From positions 1 through 16,635 of the forward strand of contig CAOMFZ010000026.1 in the NCBI GenBank assembly GCA_948482415.1: a stretch of 16,635 nucleotides of DNA. Direction: 5' to 3'. Position numbers and translations under genes: made by a program. Source of the DNA: an uncultured Mailhella sp. Its GTDB lineage: Bacteria; Desulfobacterota; Desulfovibrionia; Desulfovibrionales; Desulfovibrionaceae. Shown piece by piece: positions 6,960 through 12,828 of the stretch; position 1 is the stretch's first letter; each line of letters begins with the position of its first letter. Under the pieces are notes generated by a model, which ran no database searches, was not told the DNA's origin, and saw only the letters and a program-made list of their open reading frames with translations.

Positions 6960-7643
6960 TTAGGAATGAGAACTTGTTGAGGGAGAAAGGGGAGTTTGTT
7001 TAGTTTGCTTTTGGCGGGCAGGGTGAGAATGATTTTTGGAAGCGGAAGAAGTTTTTGGAGAGCTGTTTTCTTTGCTTGTATCTTCGTCAGAATTTTCAGT
7101 ATAAATTTCAAGAAGTCCCGCAGGAGGATTGAGATAAACAGCCTGATTTTTCAGATCATAACGGTCTATAAAATCAGAAACAGCAGGGAAGAGAATTTCT
7201 TGTTTTCCTTTATGGATAAACCAAATCTCCTGCCCTGCCGGAAATGAAATTTCATCAATAATACCAATAGGTTCAGTTCCGACAAAAGCTGTACAGCCTA
7301 TAATTTGATGAAGATAAGGACTTGTTTCAGTCTCTTCATTTTCATTTATCGCCTGCAAATCATTGTCAGTGAGAGCACTTTCTTCAATAACAAGATCGTA
7401 ATTGCGATATAATTCAGCTTCTGTTCGGGAATTTATACCTTCTATTTTAAGAATGAGGATATTTCCCTGCTCTTTATAGGAACGGACAAAACAAGGTTTT
7501 GCAGGTAATTTCCCAATTTTGAGAAATACTTGATTTTTTTTAAAATATTCATAGGATTCCGCATAATACTGCGCGCAAAGCTCGCCTGAAATCCCATGAG
7601 GTCTTGTAATTTTACCTATAAAAATAAGGGAATTTGCAGGCAT
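6960..7643 (-). CDS. rimM: Ribosome maturation factor RimM with low-complexity C-terminal tail
   Basis: Assists late assembly of the 30S head by binding the S19 region. The N-terminal barrel opens with IFIGKITRPHGISGELC and contains KIEGINSRTEAELYRNYDLV; the PRC-barrel half includes LHQIIGCTAF, GIIDEISFPAGQEIWFI and EILFPAVSDFI, ending with LNPPAGLLEIY near residue 181. Residues 182-227 are a Ser/Thr/Lys/Pro/His-rich extension with no recognisable domain; RimM is usually about 170-180 residues. The ATG overlaps the khpA stop by one base (TAATG on the minus strand), and trmD starts 9 bases downstream, so all three are coupled. Confidence 0.95.
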   Translation of the reverse strand: MPANSLIFIGKITRPHGISGELCAQYYAESYEYFKKNQVFLKIGKLPAKPCFVRSYKEQGNILILKIEGINSRTEAELYRNYDLVIEESALTDNDLQAINENEETETSPYLHQIIGCTAFVGTEPIGIIDEISFPAGQEIWFIHKGKQEILFPAVSDFIDRYDLKNQAVYLNPPAGLLEIYTENSDEDTSKENSSPKTSSASKNHSHPARQKQTKQTPLSPSTSSHS

Positions 7644-7876
7644 TATTCTAAAATTTCCAAAACAACGCGTTTGCGGGTTTTTGCAGACACTGCACCGAGT
7701 AATGTGCGAATTGCTCTGGCAGTGCGTCCTTGCTTGCCGATTACTTTTCCTAAGTCTTCTTTCGCAACGGTGAGTTCCAAAACAGAAGTTTGTTCGCCTT
7801 CAATTTCACGAACCTTCACAGAATCAGGATTGTCAACAAGAGACTTGGTAATGTACTCTACAAGTTCTTTTTGCAT
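7643..7876 (-). CDS. khpA: KH-domain RNA-binding protein KhpA
   Basis: A 77-residue single type II KH domain protein (the YlqC/KhpA group), which binds RNA in the cytoplasm, in some bacteria with KhpB. The nucleic-acid-binding loop is GKVIGKQGRTARAIRTLL (residues 43-60) with the GKQG motif, followed by the KTRKRVVLEILE strand. The product begins MQKELVEYITKSLVDNP. The ATG is preceded by a GAGAGAGA stretch and by a leader of roughly 120 bases from a near-consensus promoter. In related genomes this gene is commonly placed after ffh and rpsP; here it heads the transcript and the neighbour on the other side is divergent. Confidence 0.95.
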   Translation of the reverse strand: MQKELVEYITKSLVDNPDSVKVREIEGEQTSVLELTVAKEDLGKVIGKQGRTARAIRTLLGAVSAKTRKRVVLEILE

Positions 7877-7979
7877 AATTTTCTCTCTCTAAATAAAGGT
7901 TTTCCCAAAACAACAGGGCAGAACTTTTCCTTTAACCTCAAAGAAATTTTAAAGAAAGTGTTACATTCGTAATATTTTC

Positions 7980-8008
7980 TTTACATAAAAGCACAAACTT
8001 TATAAAAT
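7980..8008 (+). promoter_or_regulatory. Probable promoter of the phosphodiester-glycosidase-like gene
   Basis: TTTACA (7980-7985) and TAAAAT (8003-8008), each 5/6 to the sigma70 consensus with 17-base spacing, would start transcription near 8015, about 50 bases before the ATG at 8067. The two bases groups 8006-8008 are shared with the opposing khpA -10 element. Confidence 0.55.
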
Positions 8009-8034
8009 ATAGCAAGTAGTCAATTTGTTGTCAA
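8006..8034 (-). promoter_or_regulatory. Strong sigma70-type promoter of khpA-rimM-trmD
   Basis: On the minus strand TTGACA (8034-8029) and TATATT (8011-8006) are separated by 17 bases, a consensus -35 with a 5/6 -10. The start point would be near 7999, giving a leader of about 120 bases before khpA. Its -10 overlaps that of the plus-strand promoter of the next gene. Confidence 0.8.
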
Positions 8035-8066
8035 CGTTATAAAAATTCCTTTTTCCACAGGTTTAT

Positions 8067-9035
8067 ATGTTTTATTTTTTGCAAAATAAGAAAAAAATCG
8101 TTATTTTATTATTTTTTTTCATTTCTTTTCCTTGTTTTATTTATGCTGAGGGCACTGATGCCGTGGTTGTCGATACCAACGCAGATAAGTCTTATCCCTT
8201 TGATATCTTGAAAATAAATACTTGGCAGAGCATAGAAAAAGGCGTGCAGTTTATACGGATTTCTGAAACCATAATGACTGACCGGGGTGAAGAAGATAAT
8301 CAAAAAATGCCCCTTGCCGTCAATTTTGACGTGCTGAAATTTGACCCTGCTTTTTTTGATTTTTCTGTGTACGGGGCAATAACAGACAAGACAGAAAGCA
8401 AGGCTTTGCTGGCATGGCTTCAGGAATATGATTTGCAGGCAATTATCAATGCTTCCATGTATTTAAAAGACAGTAAAACCAGCACGGGGTATTTGCGGAA
8501 AGGCGATATTCATAATAATAACCATGTGGGAAAAAGTCTGGGAGCTTTTTTTATTGCAAAACCGTATGAAAAGTATCAGGGAAAAATTCCCGCCTGTGCA
8601 ATTATATATGATGATGAGCCTGATTTAGGGCAATTTTTTGCAGAAGATGAAGAAGGGCAGACAGTTGAAAATGCGCTGAAAAAATATCAGGTTGTGGTGC
8701 AGAATTTTAAACTTGTGGATTTGCCTGAAAATCGCAGTGTATGGAAAGGACAGCGCCGCCACGCCATTGCAGCCATTGCGCAGGATGCAGAAAATAAAAT
8801 TTTATTAATGTATGCATCAAAGCCGCTTACTATTCAGGAATTTCGTATGATTTTGCAAAATAATCCTCTTTTAAAGATTAAAAGAGCCATGTATACAGAA
8901 GGGGGAGTTGAGGCAAGTATGGCGTACAGAAAAGAACATATATTCTTATGGCAACATGAAGAAAATATTATGTTTTTTCTCAAAGGAAATGTAAAACTTC
9001 CCAATGTTATCGGCATAAAGCGCAAAGTAAAATAG
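8067..9035 (+). CDS. Secreted phosphodiester glycosidase (NAGPA/DUF2233)-like protein
   Basis: A 322-residue exported protein. Residues 1-27 form a signal peptide (basic NKKK, hydrophobic core, cleavage expected after FIYA). The mature part shows the layout of the phosphodiester glycosidase family (PF09992): an early strand region, INASMYL (about 128-133) followed by a Gly/Asn-rich TGYLRKGDIHNNN, RHAIAAIAQDAENKILLMYAS (with a break after AQD; about 231-251), the TIQEF helix, and AMYTEGGVEASMAY (about 274-287), which corresponds to the LDGG-type loop of the family. The relatives remove sugar-1-phosphate or act on polymer phosphodiesters; the substrate here is unknown. The key loop reads TEGG instead of the usual LDGG. 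The ribosome site is weak (CAGG). It is flanked by its own promoter and by sstT, with no clear functional link. Confidence 0.7.
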   Translation: MFYFLQNKKKIVILLFFFISFPCFIYAEGTDAVVVDTNADKSYPFDILKINTWQSIEKGVQFIRISETIMTDRGEEDNQKMPLAVNFDVLKFDPAFFDFSVYGAITDKTESKALLAWLQEYDLQAIINASMYLKDSKTSTGYLRKGDIHNNNHVGKSLGAFFIAKPYEKYQGKIPACAIIYDDEPDLGQFFAEDEEGQTVENALKKYQVVVQNFKLVDLPENRSVWKGQRRHAIAAIAQDAENKILLMYASKPLTIQEFRMILQNNPLLKIKRAMYTEGGVEASMAYRKEHIFLWQHEENIMFFLKGNVKLPNVIGIKRKVK

Positions 9036-9077
9036 TGCATAAAAGTTTTTATTTAATTTATATATTGTGAATTGTTG

Positions 9078-9106
9078 TTGCCAATGTAAAAAAATAGGCA
9101 TACTAT
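9078..9106 (+). promoter_or_regulatory. Promoter of sstT
   Basis: TTGCCA (9078-9083) and TACTAT (9101-9106) with 17-base spacing, in the 108-base gap after the preceding gene. A start near 9113 would leave a leader of about 30 bases that includes the GAGAGG ribosome site at 9133-9138. Confidence 0.55.
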
Positions 9107-9143
9107 AAACTTGCAAATTTTTACTTAGGTAAGAGAGGTTTTT

Positions 9144-10403
9144 ATGAGTTCACAAAACTCTGGCTTTATCGGCTCTGCTTTTAATTGGTACATGAAGTCA
9201 TCACTTATTCTGCTTATTTGCATTGGTATGGCTTTAGGTATTTTCTTAGGTATTGTAGCTCCTCAATACGCTGGAAATTTCTCCCTTTTAGGGGATTTAT
9301 TTGTTGGTGCGTTAAAAGCTATTGCTCCTGTTCTTGTTTTTACCCTTGTTTGTGCTTCTGTAACAAACCATGAAAAAGGTACTGAAACAAAAATCAAACC
9401 TTTAATTCTTTTGTATTTGGTAAGTACTTTTGCAGCAGCACTTATCGCAGTTATCGCAAGCTTTATGTTCCCAACAACCTTGCAATTGCAAGCTGCTGAA
9501 ACAGGTGAAGCTGTGCAGACTGTCAGTCAGGTTTTGAAAAATTTAGTTGTACAAGTTGTAACAAACCCGATAACTGCTCTTTCTCAGGCAAACTATATTT
9601 CCCTTATCTTCTGGGCAGTTGCTTTTGGTTTTGGCTTCCAGCACTGCAGTGAATCAACCAAAAAATTTATTATTGACCTCGGACAAACCGTTTCCGGCGT
9701 TGTAAGAATGGTTGTTCGCTGTGCACCTTTCGGTATTTTCGGTCTCGTTTATACTGTTGTCGGTGAATTTGGTATTGATGTTCTTGTTGGTTATGTTCAA
9801 GTTTTGGCTGTGCTTCTTGGCTCAATGTTCTTTGTAGGATTTGTTGTCAACCCAATTATTGTGTATGCTAAACTTCGTCAAAATCCATTCCCGCTTATTT
9901 GGTTCTGTATCAAAAACAGCGGCGTAACTGCATTCTTTACCCGTTCTTCTGCTGCAAATATTCCTGTCAATATGGATTTGTGCCGCCGCCTTAATTTGCC
10001 AGAAGCTACTTACTCAATTTCCATTCCTTTAGGTGCTACCATCAATATGGCCGGTGCAGCAATTACTATTACCGTGCTTACTTTGGCAGCTGCTACAACC
10101 CTTGACATTCAAGTAAATCTCTTTGATGCATTGCTCCTTAGTATTGTTGCTTCACTGTGTGCCTGCGGTGCTTCCGGTATTGCCGGCGGCTCCCTTATGC
10201 TTATTCCTTTGGCATGTAGTCTCTTTGGTATTAATAATGATATCGCTTTCCAGGTTGTTGGCGTTGGCTTTATTATCGGTGTGCTCCAAGACTCAACTGA
10301 AACTGCGCTGAACAGCTCCACAGACGTTGTTTTGACTGCAACTGCTGTCCTCAGCCCAAGTGACGATGTCTCCGCTCGTGTTCACGCTGCTGTGGAAAAT
10401 TAA
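9144..10403 (+). CDS. sstT: Serine/threonine:Na+ symporter SstT
   Basis: Inner-membrane sodium-coupled carrier of the dicarboxylate/amino acid:cation symporter family that imports serine and threonine. The 419-residue product closely follows the E. coli SstT pattern as I recall it: LLGDLFVGALKAIAPVLVFT in the first third, NPITAL and NYISLIFWA in the middle, then the hallmark block SGVTAFFTRSSAANIPVN, the unwound transport region SIPLGATINMAGAAITITVL, the re-entrant LCACGASGIAGGSLMLIPLA and GFIIGVLQDSTETALNSSTD near the end. Many hydrophobic spans are present. GAGAGG precedes the ATG by 5 bases. It has its own promoter and a strong terminator, so it is probably a single-gene unit. In a Desulfovibrio-like host, serine uptake would feed fermentative or respiratory carbon metabolism (inference). 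Confidence 0.96.
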   Translation: MSSQNSGFIGSAFNWYMKSSLILLICIGMALGIFLGIVAPQYAGNFSLLGDLFVGALKAIAPVLVFTLVCASVTNHEKGTETKIKPLILLYLVSTFAAALIAVIASFMFPTTLQLQAAETGEAVQTVSQVLKNLVVQVVTNPITALSQANYISLIFWAVAFGFGFQHCSESTKKFIIDLGQTVSGVVRMVVRCAPFGIFGLVYTVVGEFGIDVLVGYVQVLAVLLGSMFFVGFVVNPIIVYAKLRQNPFPLIWFCIKNSGVTAFFTRSSAANIPVNMDLCRRLNLPEATYSISIPLGATINMAGAAITITVLTLAAATTLDIQVNLFDALLLSIVASLCACGASGIAGGSLMLIPLACSLFGINNDIAFQVVGVGFIIGVLQDSTETALNSSTDVVLTATAVLSPSDDVSARVHAAVEN

Positions 10404-10426
10404 TCGTTATTTATCTTTATAGATAT

Positions 10427-10461
10427 AAAAAAAGAGGCATTGCAAAATGTCTCTTTTTTTT
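10427..10461 (+). terminator. Intrinsic terminator of sstT
   Basis: Stem GAGGCATT (10434-10441) with AATGTCTC (10446-10453), GCAA loop, one G-T pair, extended by A7 facing T8 (10427-10433 and 10454-10461). The T run serves the plus strand; the A run could let it act on the minus strand too. It lies 23 bases after the sstT stop. Confidence 0.9.
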
Positions 10462-10783
10462 GTGGATAAATTTTGGATAATAAAAAACTCTCAATAGTAT
10501 AAAGACGGAAAAGAAAATTATTTGCGTTGTTATAGAAAGAGGTTGATAATCACTCATCTATAAAACATATATTCTTGTTTTTCTGAAAGAAAAACAAGCA
10601 ATGTGGGGGTATGGGGGAAATCATTACCCCCATAATAAGAAAATTTTATAATTATATTTTGTAGTTATAAAATCAACCTGATACTTGAACAAAGCAAAAT
10701 TATTTTGTCATAGTTATTCTACTTAATTTACTGTGATAAATTACCGGTAATTTGCATAGGAGGTTATGTAAATTGCAGCAGAT
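10462..10783. other. Gene-poor intergenic stretch with three consecutive hairpins and a palindrome
   Basis: No convincing protein gene is visible here. It contains three back-to-back inverted repeats: CTTGTTTTTC/GAAAAACAAG (10574-10583 with 10589-10598, perfect 10 bp), TATGGGGG/CCCCCATA (10610-10617 with 10627-10634, preceded by a second G5 run at 10605-10609), and TTTTATAATTA/TAGTTATAAAA (10644-10654 with 10662-10672, one G-T pair). Further on come the perfect palindrome AAATTACCGGTAATTT (10738-10753) and a consensus AGGAGG (10758-10763) that leads only to a start-stop ATGTAA and a four-codon TTG frame. Together with a possible promoter at 10522-10550 and the terminator at 10784-10828 this could be a non-coding RNA unit, or a small repeat element or gene remnant. 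Confidence 0.5.
10522..10550 (+). promoter_or_regulatory. Possible promoter of a non-coding transcript
   Basis: TTGCGT (10522-10527) and GATAAT (10545-10550) with 17-base spacing; the -10 is 5/6 but the -35 only 3/6. A transcript from about 10557 would cover the three hairpins and end at the terminator near 10828, roughly 270 bases. Weak evidence alone in AT-rich DNA. Confidence 0.3.
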
Positions 10784-10828
10784 ATAATAAAAAGCCCTCA
10801 ATAGTGGAAACTGAGGGCTTTTTATTAT
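10784..10828. terminator. Bidirectional intrinsic terminator
   Basis: A 17-bp perfect stem (10784-10800 with 10812-10828) with core AAGCCCTCA / TGAGGGCTT and an 11-base loop, flanked by A-rich and T-rich arms so that both strands get a U tract. On the minus strand it ends the two small membrane-protein genes 3 bases after the last stop; on the plus strand it would stop anything coming from the structured intergenic region. Confidence 0.9.
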
Positions 10829-10831
10829 GAA

Positions 10832-10927
10832 TTATTTTTCATGTTCATTTTTGGAGAAAAAAACTAAATAAATTGTTGTGCAGAGTGTTGCTATTGCAAC
10901 GCCTAATAAAAAATACCACCCAGCCAT
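10832..10927 (-). CDS. Very small single-span membrane protein (31 residues)
   Basis: I do not recognise a family. The frame encodes 31 residues: MAGWYFLLGVAIATLC, a continued hydrophobic TTIYLVFF stretch, then a charged SKNEHEK end, so one transmembrane helix (about residues 4-24) with a short polar C-terminus. Support for it being real: the ATG is preceded by AAAGGAGA at 7 bases, it begins one base after the stop of the 57-codon gene (TAATATG arrangement, typical of coupled translation), and a strong terminator follows 3 bases after its stop. The ribosome site lies within the last codons of the upstream gene. It could be a small partner subunit, a regulator of a larger membrane protein, or a toxin-like peptide; nothing in the sequence decides among these. 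Confidence 0.65.
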   Translation of the reverse strand: MAGWYFLLGVAIATLCTTIYLVFFSKNEHEK

Positions 10928-10928
10928 A

Positions 10929-11102
10929 TTATTCTCCTTTGTTTTTATAAGAACACGTTAATACTGTAGTTATAATACAAATTATACCAATAAGGTAACC
11001 TAGAAAGATATTTTGAAAAACCCCTAAAGCAAAACTTGCCACAGCAAAATTTATACTAAAATTTCGTATAGCTTCTATTAAACGATTTTTATTAAACTTC
11101 AT
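10929..11102 (-). CDS. Small two-span membrane protein (57 residues)
   Basis: Family not recognised. From the ATG at 11102 the product is 57 residues: a basic start MKFNKNRLIEAIRNFS, two hydrophobic spans (about 16-31 and 33-50) joined by a short turn around FLGY, and a basic SYKNKGE end. The frame is open 32 codons further upstream to an ATG at 11198, but that ATG lies in the loop of the terminator of the upstream transporter gene, so the longer form is unlikely to be made. No Shine-Dalgarno sequence precedes 11102, yet a promoter-like -10 ends only six bases before it, suggesting a leaderless or nearly leaderless message. The 31-residue gene follows with a one-base gap. Confidence 0.55.
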   Translation of the reverse strand: MKFNKNRLIEAIRNFSINFAVASFALGVFQNIFLGYLIGIICIITTVLTCSYKNKGE

Positions 11103-11108
11103 GGAGTT

Positions 11109-11137
11109 ATAATAATCATATTTATAAATTTTAGCAA
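11109..11137 (-). promoter_or_regulatory. Candidate promoter of the small membrane-protein pair
   Basis: On the minus strand TTGCTA (11137-11132) and TATTAT (11114-11109) are 17 bases apart. The -10 is 5/6, the -35 4/6. The ATG at 11102 starts where transcription would begin. The region is AT-rich, so chance matches are likely. Confidence 0.35.
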
Positions 11138-11182
11138 GAGGATAAAATTTTATAAATTTAGTAAAGGAAATACTTTTCCCAT

Positions 11183-11214
11183 AAAAAAAGGCCGGCATAA
11201 AACCGACCTTTTTT
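11183..11214 (-). terminator. Intrinsic terminator of the CstA-family gene
   Basis: On the minus strand AAAAAAGGTCGG (11214-11203) pairs with CCGGCCTTTTTT (11195-11184), one G-T pair, TTTTATG loop, followed by a T7 run. It begins 20 bases after the transporter stop and separates it from the two small genes downstream. Confidence 0.9.
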
Positions 11215-11234
11215 ATAAGTATGACTGATAAGTA

Positions 11235-12665
11235 TTAGTCATCAGTTGGAGCGTCAGCAATAGGCTTCTTGGCAAAAGCAAGGAAGCAGCCAATAGCGAT
11301 AATTGCAGCAGCAATACCAATATAGGTTGAAATGGTGTAATCAACACCAAAGCCTAAACTCTTATCCATGAAGATGTAAGTAACACAAACTGCGGTCATA
11401 TAGGTTGCAGGGATACTTGCAATCCAGTGGAGACGACCCTTGCGGTAAAGGTAAGCGGCACTTGCCCAAAGCATGATACATGCCAGGGTTTGGTTTGACC
11501 AACCGAAGTAACGCCAAATAACGTTGAAGTCGATTTGAGTAAGAACTGCACCGATAATGAAGAGTGGAATAGCAATAGAAAGACGGTTTTTGGAAGGAGT
11601 TTGGCTGTAATTGAATACTTCTGCAATGGTAAGACGGGCAGCACGGAAAGCTGTGTCACCGGAGGTAATAGGAAGAACAATAACACCAAGAACTGCGAGG
11701 ATACCGCCAACTGTTCCCATAAGAGCGATTGCTGATTCGTTAACAACGTTTGCAGGACCACCGGCACCAAGAGCAGCCTGTAATGCATCAGGAGTTGGAT
11801 AGAAAGTCATAGCAACAGTTGCCCAAATAAGAGCAATAAGACCTTCACCAATCATTGCACCGTAGAAAACCGGATGACCGAGGCTTTCTTTAGTAAGACA
11901 GCGGGACATAAGAGGTGATTGGGTTGCGTGGAAGCCGGACAAAGCACCGCAGGCAATAGTAACGAAGATAAGCGGGAAGATAGGCAAGCCTTTTGGATGT
12001 TGGTTTACCATTTCTGCTGCAGGATAGAAATCATAGCCTTTTACAAAAAGCATGGTTGTCATGCCAACTGCCATGATGAGGAGAACTGCACCGAAGATTG
12101 GGTATAAACGACCGATGATTTTGTCGATAGGCAAGATTGTTGCGAGCAGGTAGTATGCAAAAATGATAACAAGCCAAATGTTCATATCAATACTTGTGAG
12201 GTTCTTCAAGAGCATAGCAGGTGAAGTCATAAATACAACACCAACGAGCAAAAGAAGAATAACAGCAAATAATTGCATGATACGTTTGAAAACGTTACCC
12301 AAGTTGTATCCTACAATGTTGGGAACGTTTGTTCCTTTGTAGCGGATAGAAAGCATACCGGAGAAATAGTCGTGAACAGCACCGGCAAAAATACTGCCGA
12401 TAACAATCCAGAATAATGCTGCAGGACCGTACAATGCACCAAGAATAGGTCCGAAAATAGGTCCGATACCGGCAATGTTCAAAAGTTGGATGAGCCAAAT
12501 TTTAACAGGGCTCATCGGAACATAGTCAACGCCGTCAGCCATTGTAATGGCAGGAGTTGGACGGTTATCGTTCGCACCAAAAATTTTGGCAACGATTTTA
12601 CCGTAAATGAAGTATCCGCCAAGCAATGCTACAACGGAGATTAAAAAATAAACATAATTTGGCAT
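11235..12665 (-). CDS. CstA-family carbon starvation / peptide or pyruvate transporter, short form
   Basis: Polytopic inner-membrane carrier of the CstA family, whose characterised E. coli members (CstA, BtsT/YjiY) import peptides and pyruvate. The 476-residue product has many hydrophobic spans and family blocks: VDYVPMSPVKIWLIQLLNIA, GIGPIFGPILGALYGPAALF, GAVHDYFSGMLSIRYKG, ACGALSGFHATQSPLMSRCL, VLPITSGDTAFRAARL and FGWSNQTLACIMLW. The E. coli proteins are about 700 residues; this is one of the compact forms that lack the extra C-terminal segments. The frame opens at 12677, but the ATG at 12665 has GAGG six bases upstream (the longer start would use that site as coding sequence), so 12665 is chosen. 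It has its own promoter and terminator. The substrate cannot be decided from sequence; no btsSR-type two-component genes are near. Confidence 0.9.
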   Translation of the reverse strand: MPNYVYFLISVVALLGGYFIYGKIVAKIFGANDNRPTPAITMADGVDYVPMSPVKIWLIQLLNIAGIGPIFGPILGALYGPAALFWIVIGSIFAGAVHDYFSGMLSIRYKGTNVPNIVGYNLGNVFKRIMQLFAVILLLLVGVVFMTSPAMLLKNLTSIDMNIWLVIIFAYYLLATILPIDKIIGRLYPIFGAVLLIMAVGMTTMLFVKGYDFYPAAEMVNQHPKGLPIFPLIFVTIACGALSGFHATQSPLMSRCLTKESLGHPVFYGAMIGEGLIALIWATVAMTFYPTPDALQAALGAGGPANVVNESAIALMGTVGGILAVLGVIVLPITSGDTAFRAARLTIAEVFNYSQTPSKNRLSIAIPLFIIGAVLTQIDFNVIWRYFGWSNQTLACIMLWASAAYLYRKGRLHWIASIPATYMTAVCVTYIFMDKSLGFGVDYTISTYIGIAAAIIAIGCFLAFAKKPIADAPTDD

Positions 12666-12704
12666 AAAGCACCTCATTCATGTTAAAGTTTGAAAAACTG
12701 TTTC

Positions 12705-12733
12705 TATTTAGTATTAAGTTTGTAAATAGTCAA
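12705..12733 (-). promoter_or_regulatory. Probable promoter of the CstA-family gene
   Basis: On the minus strand TTGACT (12733-12728, 5/6) and TAAATA (12710-12705, 3/6) are 17 bases apart, giving a leader of about 33 bases before the ATG at 12665. The -10 is weak, so the exact position is uncertain. Confidence 0.4.
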
Positions 12734-12828
12734 TAAAAAATTGAGATATGTATATAGTTTATTCTTATATTGATTTTATGGACTTGAAAATTTTTTAATT
12801 TTTGGCACAATATAAAGACGAGGTAAAA

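Noticed and set aside
10461..10469. TGTGGATAA, a perfect DnaA box on the minus strand, with TTTTGGATAA next to it and a further TTTTCCACA near 8050
   Set aside because: Single nine-base matches 2.4 kb apart, no cluster, and no dnaA, dnaN or other origin-associated genes nearby; not enough for a replication origin.
11103..11198. N-terminal extension of the 57-codon gene to 89 codons
   Set aside because: The extended ATG is in the loop of the upstream gene's terminator and has no ribosome site.
12802..12828. TTG start nine codons upstream in uvrC
   Set aside because: No ribosome site before it, whereas the internal ATG has GAGG at correct spacing and the usual UvrC N-terminus.
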